DNA of 35,853 bases from Lachnospiraceae bacterium (GTDB lineage Bacteria; Bacillota; Clostridia; Lachnospirales; Lachnospiraceae). This document shows, piece after piece, positions 8,417 through 17,410 of the stretch. The position numbers were made by a program, and so were the translations under genes. Within the stretch, counting starts at the first letter, position 1. Every line of letters starts with the position of its first letter. Location of the stretch: NCBI GenBank assembly GCA_017634455.1, contig JAGBNK010000016.1:1-35853 (forward strand), written 5' to 3'. Below the pieces are notes generated by a model, which did no database searches, was not told the DNA's origin, and worked only from the letters and a program-made list of their open reading frames with translations.

Positions 8417-8445
8417 ATTATATCATATATTCTATGTTTTGGACA
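8417..8445 (-). promoter_or_regulatory. Predicted sigma-A promoter of the ireB operon
   Basis: On the minus strand, a -10 TATAAT (8417-8422) is extended by TG one base upstream (TGATATAAT). A weak -35, TGTCCA (8440-8445), is spaced 17 bases away. It lies between the upstream transporter terminator and ireB and is the only promoter-like match there. It could drive the whole run down to tgt. Confidence 0.65.
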
Positions 8446-8457
8446 GATTGTATAGAT

Positions 8458-8488
8458 AAAAAAACACGGGAGAGGACTCCCGTGTTTT
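8458..8488 (-). terminator. Rho-independent terminator after the sugar symporter
   Basis: A perfect 12-bp stem (8461-8472 with 8477-8488) closes a 4-base loop. On the minus strand it is followed by a run of seven T. The stem begins two bases after the symporter stop codon. It separates the sugar cluster from the ireB operon. Confidence 0.93.
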
Positions 8489-8490
8489 AA

Positions 8491-9876
8491 TTAACGTCTC
8501 TTGGCAAGATCTGCATTCATCTGTTCTCTAACTTCATCAACTTTGTACCCTCGCGCAAGAATGTACATTACAATAAATAATATCAATGGAAGAATATTGT
8601 ACAAGAATATAATTGCCATATTTGCAGTAGCTGTCTGAGTCTCTGCCAAACCATCATATCCTGCGATTCCCATAATCAATCCAACTGCTCCAAGAGCAAC
8701 TCCATTTCCCACCTTGCTGGCAAAATTGGCAATTGAAGCAATCATTCCCTCGATTCTGGTTCCAGTCTTCCACTCTCCATAATCCATACAATCAATCAAA
8801 TATGTATTGATCATCATAGAAATTGGCATTGTTCCAATTCCCATAAACAAAGAACCAATAAACAAAGTAACCATACTTGTTCCACCTACAGTACGAATAA
8901 GTAAGCCTATTGCTCCAATCAAAATTGCTCCTCTGAGAATTTTGGTTGTTCCAAACTTATTAGAAAGCATTGGAAATACTATCAACGCAGGTACTACAAC
9001 CATAGATGTAACTGCCAAAGCTGACTGTAAACCAATATCACCAACAATATACTTGAAATAATATGTAGCAGCTGCTGTCATATTATTTACAAAGAATGTA
9101 AGGAACATAAGACCAACGATTATCAACAATGCCTTGTTTTTAAAAAGCATTCCAAGGGATTCCTTCATTCCCAGATTATTGGTCACCGCTTTGCCTGTAT
9201 CTTCATCAACTTCATCTACTACAACTTCCTTACAGATAAAGAATCTCAAAATACCAATAATAGCCATTGCTATACCAAGCGGAATTGTAAATGATGCCCA
9301 TCCAGCCTGTGTTCTTCCTGGTCCTGCCAAAAACTGTGGAAATATAATGTTAAATACAATAGATATAAACATTACTATAAAACCATTGATAGACATTACC
9401 TTTATCTGGTTTTTATTTGTTGTAAATGTACGTGCAAGATATACTGAATCAATTCCACCAAGTGCTGTAGCACATACTGCATTTATCATTATATACATAA
9501 TAAATATCCATATATACTGACCTAATACAGAAATCTTTGGCGCATTGAACATTAATACAGTAAACAACCATTCAAATACAATGAAGATCTCATAAGGTCG
9601 AGCTTTACCAAATCTGGTATGGGTCTTATCCAAAATATACCCGAAGCCTAAATCTGTGAAAGCATCAATAATCTTCGACACCAAAAACAATGTTCCAATA
9701 ATTCCTGCGTTCAATCCCAGAATATCTGTACAGTAAAATGATATTTGCATCATTACTACTGCATTGATTGCAGCGGCGATTCCTCGTGAAGACCAGGCTG
9801 CTGAAAACCAGAATGGCATCTTCTGTCTAGAGCCATAAGGAATCCCCTTCTCATTAAGTTTTTCTTTTTTTCCCAT
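8491..9876 (-). CDS. GPH-family sugar:cation symporter (MFS)
   Basis: Predicted 461-residue inner-membrane transporter with about 12 hydrophobic helices. It belongs to the glycoside-pentoside-hexuronide:cation symporter family (MelB/XynP/UidB-like). Evidence is the N-terminal FWFSAAWSSRG, the loop DKTHTRFGKARPYE after helix 2, and CMDYGEWKTGTRIEG in the second half. The start at 9876 has GGAGGG eight bases upstream; an earlier in-frame ATG at 9906 lacks a well-spaced site. It follows the GH2 gene by about 77 bases with no terminator, so the two are probably cotranscribed. It likely imports the GH2 substrate; which sugar cannot be told from sequence. Confidence 0.9.
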   Translation of the reverse strand: MGKKEKLNEKGIPYGSRQKMPFWFSAAWSSRGIAAAINAVVMMQISFYCTDILGLNAGIIGTLFLVSKIIDAFTDLGFGYILDKTHTRFGKARPYEIFIVFEWLFTVLMFNAPKISVLGQYIWIFIMYIMINAVCATALGGIDSVYLARTFTTNKNQIKVMSINGFIVMFISIVFNIIFPQFLAGPGRTQAGWASFTIPLGIAMAIIGILRFFICKEVVVDEVDEDTGKAVTNNLGMKESLGMLFKNKALLIIVGLMFLTFFVNNMTAAATYYFKYIVGDIGLQSALAVTSMVVVPALIVFPMLSNKFGTTKILRGAILIGAIGLLIRTVGGTSMVTLFIGSLFMGIGTMPISMMINTYLIDCMDYGEWKTGTRIEGMIASIANFASKVGNGVALGAVGLIMGIAGYDGLAETQTATANMAIIFLYNILPLILFIVMYILARGYKVDEVREQMNADLAKRR

Positions 9877-9953
9877 TGCTATAACCCTCCTATAAAAACA
9901 ATACATTTATATAATCAACATCCTCCTGAAAAAGAATATGATTTACAATTCAG

Positions 9954-12314
9954 CTATACTATTTGAACAGACTTGGAATATTCTGTTTTCCCCTCTTTTA
10001 CCTTTATCAATAATTCATTACCATCACCGGCTCTGGCAACAAGCTGAGCTCTACCATAGTATGTGCTAAAAACTCCAGTGTGATATTGATACTTATGGCA
10101 GGGATTAGCACTTCCGAATCCCAGAAGTTCACCGCCTTCTACTGACACTTCTAATTCTCTGTCATCATTGGCCTCTACCAATCCCGTTTCATCTGCAATT
10201 TGAATATTTACATATACTATTTCCTCAGAAGAAACCGTCTCCTTTTCAGGGATTATCTGGCAGGAATTCACTTCCTCAGCAGACTTTAATTGGCTTCTTG
10301 CAATTATATTTCCACCAGCATCATAGGATACTGCTTCAATTAAGCCCGGCTCATATTTGGTCTTAAACATAGTTTTGTAATCCTTGATTTTCTTCTTGCC
10401 AAGACTTCTGTTATTTACAATTAATTCCACTGCATCTGCATCAGCAAATACTTCTACTTCCGCTTTGTTTCCCTGACAATTCTTCCATGACCAGGTCTCC
10501 ATACCATTAGTTCCGCGCCATACAGATTTGGATATTCTAACCCCTGGATGGTTCACCGGACGAACAGCAATTACGGGTGTATTGCGAATCCCCCATACTA
10601 CCTTTGCATATTCCAGACTTCCATCTCCATTACCTAAAATATCAATTGTACCTACATTTGCCAAAATCCAAGGATATGGTCTGTTAAATGGCATTCCTCC
10701 TGTGTAAGACCAGGCTCCAATTCCTGTCTCTCCAAGATAATCCCATGAAGTCCACATGAAATCGCCAATGAGATATGGAAATTTCTTCACCATTTCCCAA
10801 TTTTTCCCAATCTCAAATGGAAATGTTTCTGAACCAACCAATACTCTGTCAGGATGAGCATCTTTCTCTAAAGGATACCTACCGTTGGCATAATTATATC
10901 CAGCCACATCCAGCTCATCTAACATAGGTGTTGTTATTTCATCTGCTTTCTTGGAATTAGCAGACTTATTCATTCCAGTTCCCACAAAACTTGCTATTGT
11001 ATTAAACAGCAAGGAACCATTCTTGGCATCCTCTTCCTTTTGATTAGATTTATTGGCGTCATCATCCACATTATCATATTGGCCTTTGCCCTTGGCGAAA
11101 TTGGTCATAATCATGAGATTCATTCCACCAGTTACAATTCTGGATTCATCTATAGATTTAATTAGATTTATAATCTTCTTACCCTGCTCAACGCCATCTG
11201 GTTTTCCTGGCTCTGAAACTTCATTTCCAATAGAGTACATAATTACTGATGGGTGATTGTAATCTCTCTCCACCATGGCTCTCACATCATCTTCCCAGCA
11301 CTCTTTAAAGTCTCTACCATAATCATATTTCGTCTTGCGCAAATACCACATGTCAAAGGTTTCATCCATGACATACATACCCAATTCATCACAAGCTTCA
11401 ATCATTGCTGTACATGCCGGATTATGGGATACACGAATTGCGTTATATCCATTTTCCTTCAAAATTCTAATTCTGCGATATTCACTTTCAGCAAAACTTG
11501 CTGCTCCAATGATTCCATTATCATGATGTACACATCCACCACGAAGCAATGTCTCTTTGCCATTTACAAATAATCCCTTGTTGCCCCATGTGATACTGCG
11601 AATACCAAATTTCTCCTCAACAACATCAGTCTCAATGCCATCATTTTTTAATACCACCTTGCAGGTGTACAGATAAGGCTTATCTTCAGACCATAACTTG
11701 GCATCTGAAATCTCCAAATCAACATCCAATCCATTTCCTGCTGCAATCAAAGTATCACCATCATATATCTCAACAGCTATCTCTCTGGCATCGCCTGTAA
11801 CTTTGGTCTGTACATTAATGCGGGCCGGATTAATATCAATTGTAGTAATCCTCACTCCCTGCCAATCAATATGATTCTTCTCTCCTACCAAAAGAGTTAC
11901 AGGTCTGTATATTCCTCCGCCTGTATACCATCTGGAATTTGGCAACTCAGAGTTGTCGGCCACAACTCTCAATTTATTAACCGCCCCATATTCGACCACA
12001 TCATCTAATACTACATTAAAATCCGTATAACCATATTTATGTGATGCAACCTGCTTATCATTTATAAATACAGTTGCATTTCGATATACTCCTTCAAAGA
12101 GAATCTCCACATGCTTGTTCTCCCAATCAGCAGGAATTTCTATTTCCTTTTCATATTCATATATATTTCCCGGGAAAAATGCATGTCCGCCGCCGCCTGG
12201 TGAAGATGGATCACGCTGTTCTTGAAGTTGCGCATCATGAGGCAAAATAACATCCTGCCATTTTCCATCCTTGTATCTAAACTTCCACCCTTTGTTAAAA
12301 TCAATTTTTTTCAT
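9954..12314 (-). CDS. Glycoside hydrolase family 2, beta-galactosidase-type
   Basis: A 786-residue cytoplasmic enzyme with no signal peptide. It has a GH2 sugar-binding domain (about 1-140, with SRWYTGGGIYRPV), an immunoglobulin-like domain (about 150-240) and a TIM barrel (about 245-560). C-terminal beta domains follow. GCVHHDNG and RVSHNPA are typical. The acid/base is Glu365 (SIGNEVSE) and the nucleophile probably Glu496 (VGSETFPF). About 60 residues between the two catalytic glutamates (about 405-465) form a polar insertion. GGAGAG lies upstream of the ATG. The gene is divergent from an AraC regulator and precedes the symporter. Beta-galactosidase is the default name; beta-glucuronidase or another GH2 activity is possible. 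Confidence 0.9.
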   Translation of the reverse strand: MKKIDFNKGWKFRYKDGKWQDVILPHDAQLQEQRDPSSPGGGGHAFFPGNIYEYEKEIEIPADWENKHVEILFEGVYRNATVFINDKQVASHKYGYTDFNVVLDDVVEYGAVNKLRVVADNSELPNSRWYTGGGIYRPVTLLVGEKNHIDWQGVRITTIDINPARINVQTKVTGDAREIAVEIYDGDTLIAAGNGLDVDLEISDAKLWSEDKPYLYTCKVVLKNDGIETDVVEEKFGIRSITWGNKGLFVNGKETLLRGGCVHHDNGIIGAASFAESEYRRIRILKENGYNAIRVSHNPACTAMIEACDELGMYVMDETFDMWYLRKTKYDYGRDFKECWEDDVRAMVERDYNHPSVIMYSIGNEVSEPGKPDGVEQGKKIINLIKSIDESRIVTGGMNLMIMTNFAKGKGQYDNVDDDANKSNQKEEDAKNGSLLFNTIASFVGTGMNKSANSKKADEITTPMLDELDVAGYNYANGRYPLEKDAHPDRVLVGSETFPFEIGKNWEMVKKFPYLIGDFMWTSWDYLGETGIGAWSYTGGMPFNRPYPWILANVGTIDILGNGDGSLEYAKVVWGIRNTPVIAVRPVNHPGVRISKSVWRGTNGMETWSWKNCQGNKAEVEVFADADAVELIVNNRSLGKKKIKDYKTMFKTKYEPGLIEAVSYDAGGNIIARSQLKSAEEVNSCQIIPEKETVSSEEIVYVNIQIADETGLVEANDDRELEVSVEGGELLGFGSANPCHKYQYHTGVFSTYYGRAQLVARAGDGNELLIKVKEGKTEYSKSVQIV

Positions 12315-12463
12315 ATACCTTCTCTCCTCTTATCGCTTAAATAAAAAAATCAATTTATTTATCGTTAACTCTATTATATATTCCTTATTTATGATATATA
12401 TATAGCATATACACAGTATATCCATAGATTTTATATCATATTCGACTGCAAGAGGTGATGTAT
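12315..12463. promoter_or_regulatory. Divergent promoter region, GH2-1 / AraC-1
   Basis: A 149-bp AT-rich gap between divergent genes. For GH2 (minus) a TATAAT lies at 12373-12378 without a recognisable -35, as expected of an activator-dependent promoter. The stretch AGAGTTAACG follows this -10. The plus-strand regulator has AGAGGTG at 12451-12457, fitting an ATG at 12464. Operators are not identified. Confidence 0.45.
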
Positions 12464-13549
12464 ATGTTTTATATGACAGATTTACAACAAACTGATAAAG
12501 AAGAGTTACAAAATATTTTTTTCAAAGACTATGATTCAAACGGAGAAATATCTAGTCAATATACTATAAACATTCCTTACAGAATCACATATTCATGCCT
12601 CATGCCAGACAATATTATGGATAAATCAGAGATAACCTATGCCCTAACATATATCACTCCTATTGGCAGTATGTATTCATGTTTTGGAATGGATACAGAC
12701 AAAGATAAGACTGTAAATCTGCATCACCCACATTTGCATCGTCATGACTTCTTTGAATTAATGTATGTCATCGATGGCACACTATATCAGAATATCGAGC
12801 ATAAGCGCCATGTGTATACCAAGGGTAGTCTGTGTATATTGAACAAAAACGTCCGTCATACTGAAGAATACAATACAGACTTCAAAATTCTCTTTCTACA
12901 ACTTAGAACTGATTTCATGATGGATATATATAATAGTCTAAAATTAGATTTATTTAATCATTTTGAAAATAAATCCGATCTAATGGACTTTTTCAAAACC
13001 AACCTGACTGATAATAAAAAGTCCAAGGATTATATGGATTTCATTCCCTTCAAAGATAATGATTCAATTGCTCATCAGATACATGGCATCTTTGACACAA
13101 TAATAAATGAAACCCTCTCACCGACCCAACAATCCTCCATTATAATCAAGCGAAGTCTGGAAGATTTGTTTGGAATATTATCCTCTCCAAAACATTTCAG
13201 CACAATTCCTGTAAAACTTGGAGGAGATACAGAGAATGATTTATTTGATAAAATAACTTCCGCCATGGAATATACTAACGGTAGAATCAGTCGTTCTGAA
13301 TTATCAGAAGTACTCAATTATTCCGGATCATACTTAAATGATATATGCAAGAAGCATTCAGGGCTGTCCATATTTGATTATGGAATGACTTTCTGTATGA
13401 AAGAAGCAGCCAGATTACTGACTGCTTCCAATGAAAATATTTCTGACATTATGAATGAATTAGGATTTACAAATCCTTCACACTTTTATAAAACATTTAA
13501 GAAACATTATAATTATACACCGGCCCAGTATAGGAAGATGCATTTATAG
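12464..13549 (+). CDS. AraC-family regulator with N-terminal cupin (AraC-1)
   Basis: A 361-residue transcription regulator. The N-terminal cupin-type sensor includes HHPHLHRHDFFELMYVIDG (about 87-105) and a later NVRHTEEY. The C-terminal double helix-turn-helix (about 260-360) has MKEAARLLTASNENISDIM and GFTNPSHFYKTFKKHYNYTPAQYR. Four in-frame starts lie close together; the ATG at 12464 sits eight bases after GAGG and is preferred over GTG at 12455. It is divergent from GH2-1 and so probably its activator. Its stop overlaps that of GH2-2 by six bases, tail to tail. It resembles the second AraC protein in both domains. Confidence 0.9.
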   Translation: MFYMTDLQQTDKEELQNIFFKDYDSNGEISSQYTINIPYRITYSCLMPDNIMDKSEITYALTYITPIGSMYSCFGMDTDKDKTVNLHHPHLHRHDFFELMYVIDGTLYQNIEHKRHVYTKGSLCILNKNVRHTEEYNTDFKILFLQLRTDFMMDIYNSLKLDLFNHFENKSDLMDFFKTNLTDNKKSKDYMDFIPFKDNDSIAHQIHGIFDTIINETLSPTQQSSIIIKRSLEDLFGILSSPKHFSTIPVKLGGDTENDLFDKITSAMEYTNGRISRSELSEVLNYSGSYLNDICKKHSGLSIFDYGMTFCMKEAARLLTASNENISDIMNELGFTNPSHFYKTFKKHYNYTPAQYRKMHL

Positions 13550-16060
13550 ATAAATGTTCTCTGCCCCTATGTTATCTCCTTCAACTGTAAGGGTTATGTC
13601 GCCCTTGTCATAGCCATTTCTTATGATTGCCATTGCCTTGCCCTGATATGTGTGGAATTCTCCTGTAGTATAATTTTCCTCTGTCTTAGGATTTCCTGTA
13701 CCAAAAGCTGCCAAGAAACCACTTCCTTCCACTGTTGCATGTAAATTTATGCATGCATCTGGCACAAGTCTTCCTTTCTCATCTACGACCTCAACCAATA
13801 CATAATACAAACCGTGTCCATCATTTGATACAGAAGTGCTGTTATCTGGTGTCAGGCGAATTGACGCAGGCTTCCCTGTTGTTTCAATCTTATCTCTAGA
13901 CACTTCCTTACCATCCCTATAGCTGACAGCTACAAGTTCTCCCGGCTCATAATTCAATTCAAAAAGTACAGACTTTGGAAGCTCTTTGCTTCTGGTCGCA
14001 CCATCTACCTGCTTTCTTCCGATACTTTTCCCATTTAATATAAGTTCAACCTCATCTGCCCCTGTAAAGCAAATGGCATATGTTGGCTTACCTTCCTTGG
14101 AGTAATTCCAATTTTTCAAAGCGTCTGTAAATCCCCACGGACTTATCACTTCACGCTTACCATATGTATCTGGATCATATGTATATAAATGTGTAGCATT
14201 ACTCCCCCATACTACACTTCTATATGCACCCTGTGGACGCAATTCTCCATTTATATCAAAATCAGAATCATTAGCTGTTCTCCACGGATATCCAGCAGTC
14301 TGTGAAGACAATGCATACGGACCTCTTGCAAGCCTTGGATCATCATCTTCCATATATTCGCACTGACCTATGGCCGCTTCTCCAATATAATCATATGCAG
14401 TCCAAGTAAAATCACCGATTACATATGGAGTCTGCTCAATCATTGGCCAATGAATACCAATCTCATTTCCATAATTTTCAGAACCCAAAATCACTCTTTC
14501 AGGATACATCTCATGGTCAAGTAGGTATTTATTTTCCATATAATTATATCCAACAATATCCAATCCATTAGTAAACGCCCATGAATACTCCTCCCATGAA
14601 GTATCTGTTTTACCCATATCAGCATTTTGACCATTCTCTGTTCCTAAAGTCGCATACTGTGCAAATACTTGTTCCATCCCTGCATCATCGAGTCCTGACC
14701 AATATGAACAAATGGCATTTGAAATAGGACGGGTTCCATCCAAAGACTTGGCATACTTTATTATTTCTGTTGCTCTGGCATATCCGCCATCTAATCCTCC
14801 TCTTTCCGGAATCTCATTTCCCGTAGACCATATAACAACTGCCGGATTAGATCTGTCACGCTTCATAAATGCAGCTAAATCATTCTTCCAATCATTTTCA
14901 AAATATACATTATAGTCACCTACAACCTTGGCAATATCCCATGCATCAAAAGCCTCGTCAAATACATACATACCTATTCTGGCTGCTGCTTCCATCAAAA
15001 CCTTGGATGGTGGATTGTGCGTTGTTCGAATAGCATTGTAACCTATAGCTTTCATATGAGACAATTTTCTGTATTCCGCATCATATAGAGATACAGCTCC
15101 AAGCATTCCGTTGTCATGATGTAGACATCCACCCTTTAACTTGACAGTCTCTCCGTTTATTCTAAGTCCATAATTTACATCAGCTGTCACAGTTCTTATT
15201 CCAAAAAGAACTTCACTCTCATCTGTTGTAGGATTATCATTTGCAATCTCATGTGTTTTAAATTCTCCTATATCAGTTACAACTGCCTTTACGCGATATA
15301 GATTTGGTATATCCACGTTCCATGTTTTCGGTGCATCCACTGTCATTGTGACATAAGCAGTATCTGACGCTCCCGGATTAATCTGTAATTTACCCTTTCT
15401 TGAAATAACAACTTCATCTGTCTTATCATCGATAAGTGATACAACGACCACAGCTGTATGGGCAATAGTATAATGATTTTCGACATCTACCTGAGTCTTG
15501 ATTGTAGCCCTTGTTGCATTATGTTTATCATCATATTCAATATCTGATGTATATGCATATATACCATCATTTACAATATGCAATTTCGGGCCATGCAATA
15601 ATTCCACTGAACGAATCACTCCACTTCCCGGATACCATCTGCTATTTGGCAATGAGCCAGGATGAGTGGTGATTATTATTCTGTTTTCCTGTCCGGGATA
15701 TACAGAATTGGTTATGTCTATACATTTTGGTGCATATCCGAAATGCTGTGCACCTACCTTAGAACCATTTACATCCACTGAAGAACTCATCATGGCACCA
15801 TCTATTAACAGGTATATCTCATCATCAGCCCAATCACTTGGAATCTCAACCATTTTACTGTAATTAACAGTTGACGCATTATAAAAACCCGAAGCAGTTC
15901 CAGCGATTGCATGTTCATCTACATCTGTTTCAATCATTGCATCATGTGGCAGATTTACATAACGTGGCACCATCATACCATGCATCTCCATCATGACACT
16001 AACAATATTGTACTGCCCTTTGGCATACTTCCATTCTCTGTCGATATTCTGTCTCTTCAT
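13544..16060 (-). CDS. Glycoside hydrolase family 2 (second GH2)
   Basis: An 838-residue GH2 enzyme without signal peptide, so presumably cytoplasmic. The sugar-binding domain contains LPNSRWYPGSGVIRSVELL (138-156) and the barrel contains GCLHHDNG and RTTHNPP. The acid/base is Glu416 (STGNEIPE) and the nucleophile probably Glu528 (LGSENYG). GDFTWTAYDYIGEA and several beta-sandwich domains follow. The start at 16060 has GGAGG six bases upstream; the frame extends 12 codons further without support. It is divergent from AraC-2 and differs from the first GH2 in length and in the insert between catalytic residues, so it probably acts on a related but different linkage. Confidence 0.9.
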   Translation of the reverse strand: MKRQNIDREWKYAKGQYNIVSVMMEMHGMMVPRYVNLPHDAMIETDVDEHAIAGTASGFYNASTVNYSKMVEIPSDWADDEIYLLIDGAMMSSSVDVNGSKVGAQHFGYAPKCIDITNSVYPGQENRIIITTHPGSLPNSRWYPGSGVIRSVELLHGPKLHIVNDGIYAYTSDIEYDDKHNATRATIKTQVDVENHYTIAHTAVVVVSLIDDKTDEVVISRKGKLQINPGASDTAYVTMTVDAPKTWNVDIPNLYRVKAVVTDIGEFKTHEIANDNPTTDESEVLFGIRTVTADVNYGLRINGETVKLKGGCLHHDNGMLGAVSLYDAEYRKLSHMKAIGYNAIRTTHNPPSKVLMEAAARIGMYVFDEAFDAWDIAKVVGDYNVYFENDWKNDLAAFMKRDRSNPAVVIWSTGNEIPERGGLDGGYARATEIIKYAKSLDGTRPISNAICSYWSGLDDAGMEQVFAQYATLGTENGQNADMGKTDTSWEEYSWAFTNGLDIVGYNYMENKYLLDHEMYPERVILGSENYGNEIGIHWPMIEQTPYVIGDFTWTAYDYIGEAAIGQCEYMEDDDPRLARGPYALSSQTAGYPWRTANDSDFDINGELRPQGAYRSVVWGSNATHLYTYDPDTYGKREVISPWGFTDALKNWNYSKEGKPTYAICFTGADEVELILNGKSIGRKQVDGATRSKELPKSVLFELNYEPGELVAVSYRDGKEVSRDKIETTGKPASIRLTPDNSTSVSNDGHGLYYVLVEVVDEKGRLVPDACINLHATVEGSGFLAAFGTGNPKTEENYTTGEFHTYQGKAMAIIRNGYDKGDITLTVEGDNIGAENIYL

Positions 16061-16263
16061 ATAAAACCTCCAATACATATAAACCGTTAATATCAACTCT
16101 GTATATTTAACATAATACGACAGAATTTATACCACAAGAACCATTTTTTATTATATAATTAAAAACAACAACTATATGCACTAATACAATTTGGAGTTTT
16201 AACATCATATTTGTTTCGACAACTGCAGATATCAGTGACCAAACATGATTTAGATAGGATACA
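16061..16263. promoter_or_regulatory. Divergent promoter region, GH2-2 / AraC-2
   Basis: A 203-bp AT-rich gap with no gene. On the minus strand, TATACAGAGTTGATATTAACGG shortly before GH2-2 resembles the TATAATAGAGTTAACG found before GH2-1. This may mark a shared promoter or regulator site. Several other TATA-like boxes make the exact promoter uncertain. The AraC-2 start has only a weak AGG upstream. Confidence 0.35.
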
Positions 16264-17382
16264 ATGAAAGACAGATATATATCAATTAACAAACGAATAA
16301 ATAATATAAGAAATAATCACATTCTATCTATGATAGATAAGCCTAATGCTTCATCTCATACATATACCTATAACAATCCCAATATAGCCCCAGATATGTT
16401 AAAAAAAGACAGACAATATGATTCAATTAACTTATCAAATACAACTGCAGAAAGCAGACAAACTAATACCAACATGCAGGTTTTACTCTACGTATATGAA
16501 GGATCCGGTTATGAATACAGTTTAAGTCATCAGGGTGAAAGACTGGCATACTTTGAGCATCCTAGAACAGGTGCACTTCATAAGCATGAATTTGTAGAGA
16601 TAATGTATGTGATTTCCGGAAGTTTCTCACAATATATAGCAGGTGAATTGCATACTTTCAAATCAGGTACATTTGTTATTACCGACCAGAATTGCAGACA
16701 TTCTGATTATATCTCAGACCAAAATTCATCCGTTATTTATATACAGGTAAAAGCAGACTTTATGGATATTATGTTAAACCACTCAAACCAAACTAACCAG
16801 CTGCAGAACTTCCTTTTTCACGCATTGGGCAAGCAAAAAAAAGAAGAAAGCATATTAGAATTACTACCAAACAAATCCCTCTCAAAAGAGGAACGGAAAT
16901 ATCTGCGTTCTGAAATAGATTTCACTATGGAATTATTATTACAGGAGAATTTACTGCAGAAGGAACACTTCATCACCCTAGAATATGGACTGTTAAACAG
17001 ATTGCTCAGCATTATGTGTACATATTTCACACCAACCAGACACTCTGCATCTCCGGAAGAAAAAGAACAATTGATACTATATGAAATCGAGAGATACATA
17101 CGGAGCAACTATCAACATGTCACCGTATCAGAATTAGAAGATGTATTTCACTACAGTAGAAATTATTACGCTAATCTACTAAGAAAATACCGGGATACAA
17201 CATTTTTAGAATATGTGCAAAATGTTCGTCTTAGCGAAGCCACAACTCTTCTAGCTTCCACCAGACTAAGCGTAAAAAAAATCGCCCTGCACTGCGGATA
17301 CGAAAATACCACATTCTTCTACCATTTATTTAAAAAGAAATATGGCATCTCGCCCACAGAATACAGAGCAAAATTTATATAA
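16264..17382 (+). CDS. AraC-family regulator with N-terminal cupin (AraC-2)
   Basis: A 372-residue regulator. The cupin segment includes HKHEFVEIMYVISG (106-119) and NCRHSDYI. The C-terminal helix-turn-helix pair has VSELEDVFHYSRNYYANLLRK and VKKIALHCGYENTTFFYHLFKKKYGISPTEYR. The first 75 or so residues are polar, asparagine-rich and not family-like, so the true start may be further in; the ribosome binding site of the first ATG is weak. It is divergent from GH2-2 and probably controls it. It converges with the GH3 gene after 28 bases with no clear terminator. Confidence 0.88.
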   Translation: MKDRYISINKRINNIRNNHILSMIDKPNASSHTYTYNNPNIAPDMLKKDRQYDSINLSNTTAESRQTNTNMQVLLYVYEGSGYEYSLSHQGERLAYFEHPRTGALHKHEFVEIMYVISGSFSQYIAGELHTFKSGTFVITDQNCRHSDYISDQNSSVIYIQVKADFMDIMLNHSNQTNQLQNFLFHALGKQKKEESILELLPNKSLSKEERKYLRSEIDFTMELLLQENLLQKEHFITLEYGLLNRLLSIMCTYFTPTRHSASPEEKEQLILYEIERYIRSNYQHVTVSELEDVFHYSRNYYANLLRKYRDTTFLEYVQNVRLSEATTLLASTRLSVKKIALHCGYENTTFFYHLFKKKYGISPTEYRAKFI

Positions 17383-17410
17383 ACAACTAAAATAATAATT
17401 ATTATGCGGA

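Noticed and set aside
16107..16292. Minus-strand 61-codon frame between GH2-2 and AraC-2
   Set aside because: It overlaps the AraC-2 start, has no good ribosome site and resembles nothing; the gap is better read as a divergent promoter region.
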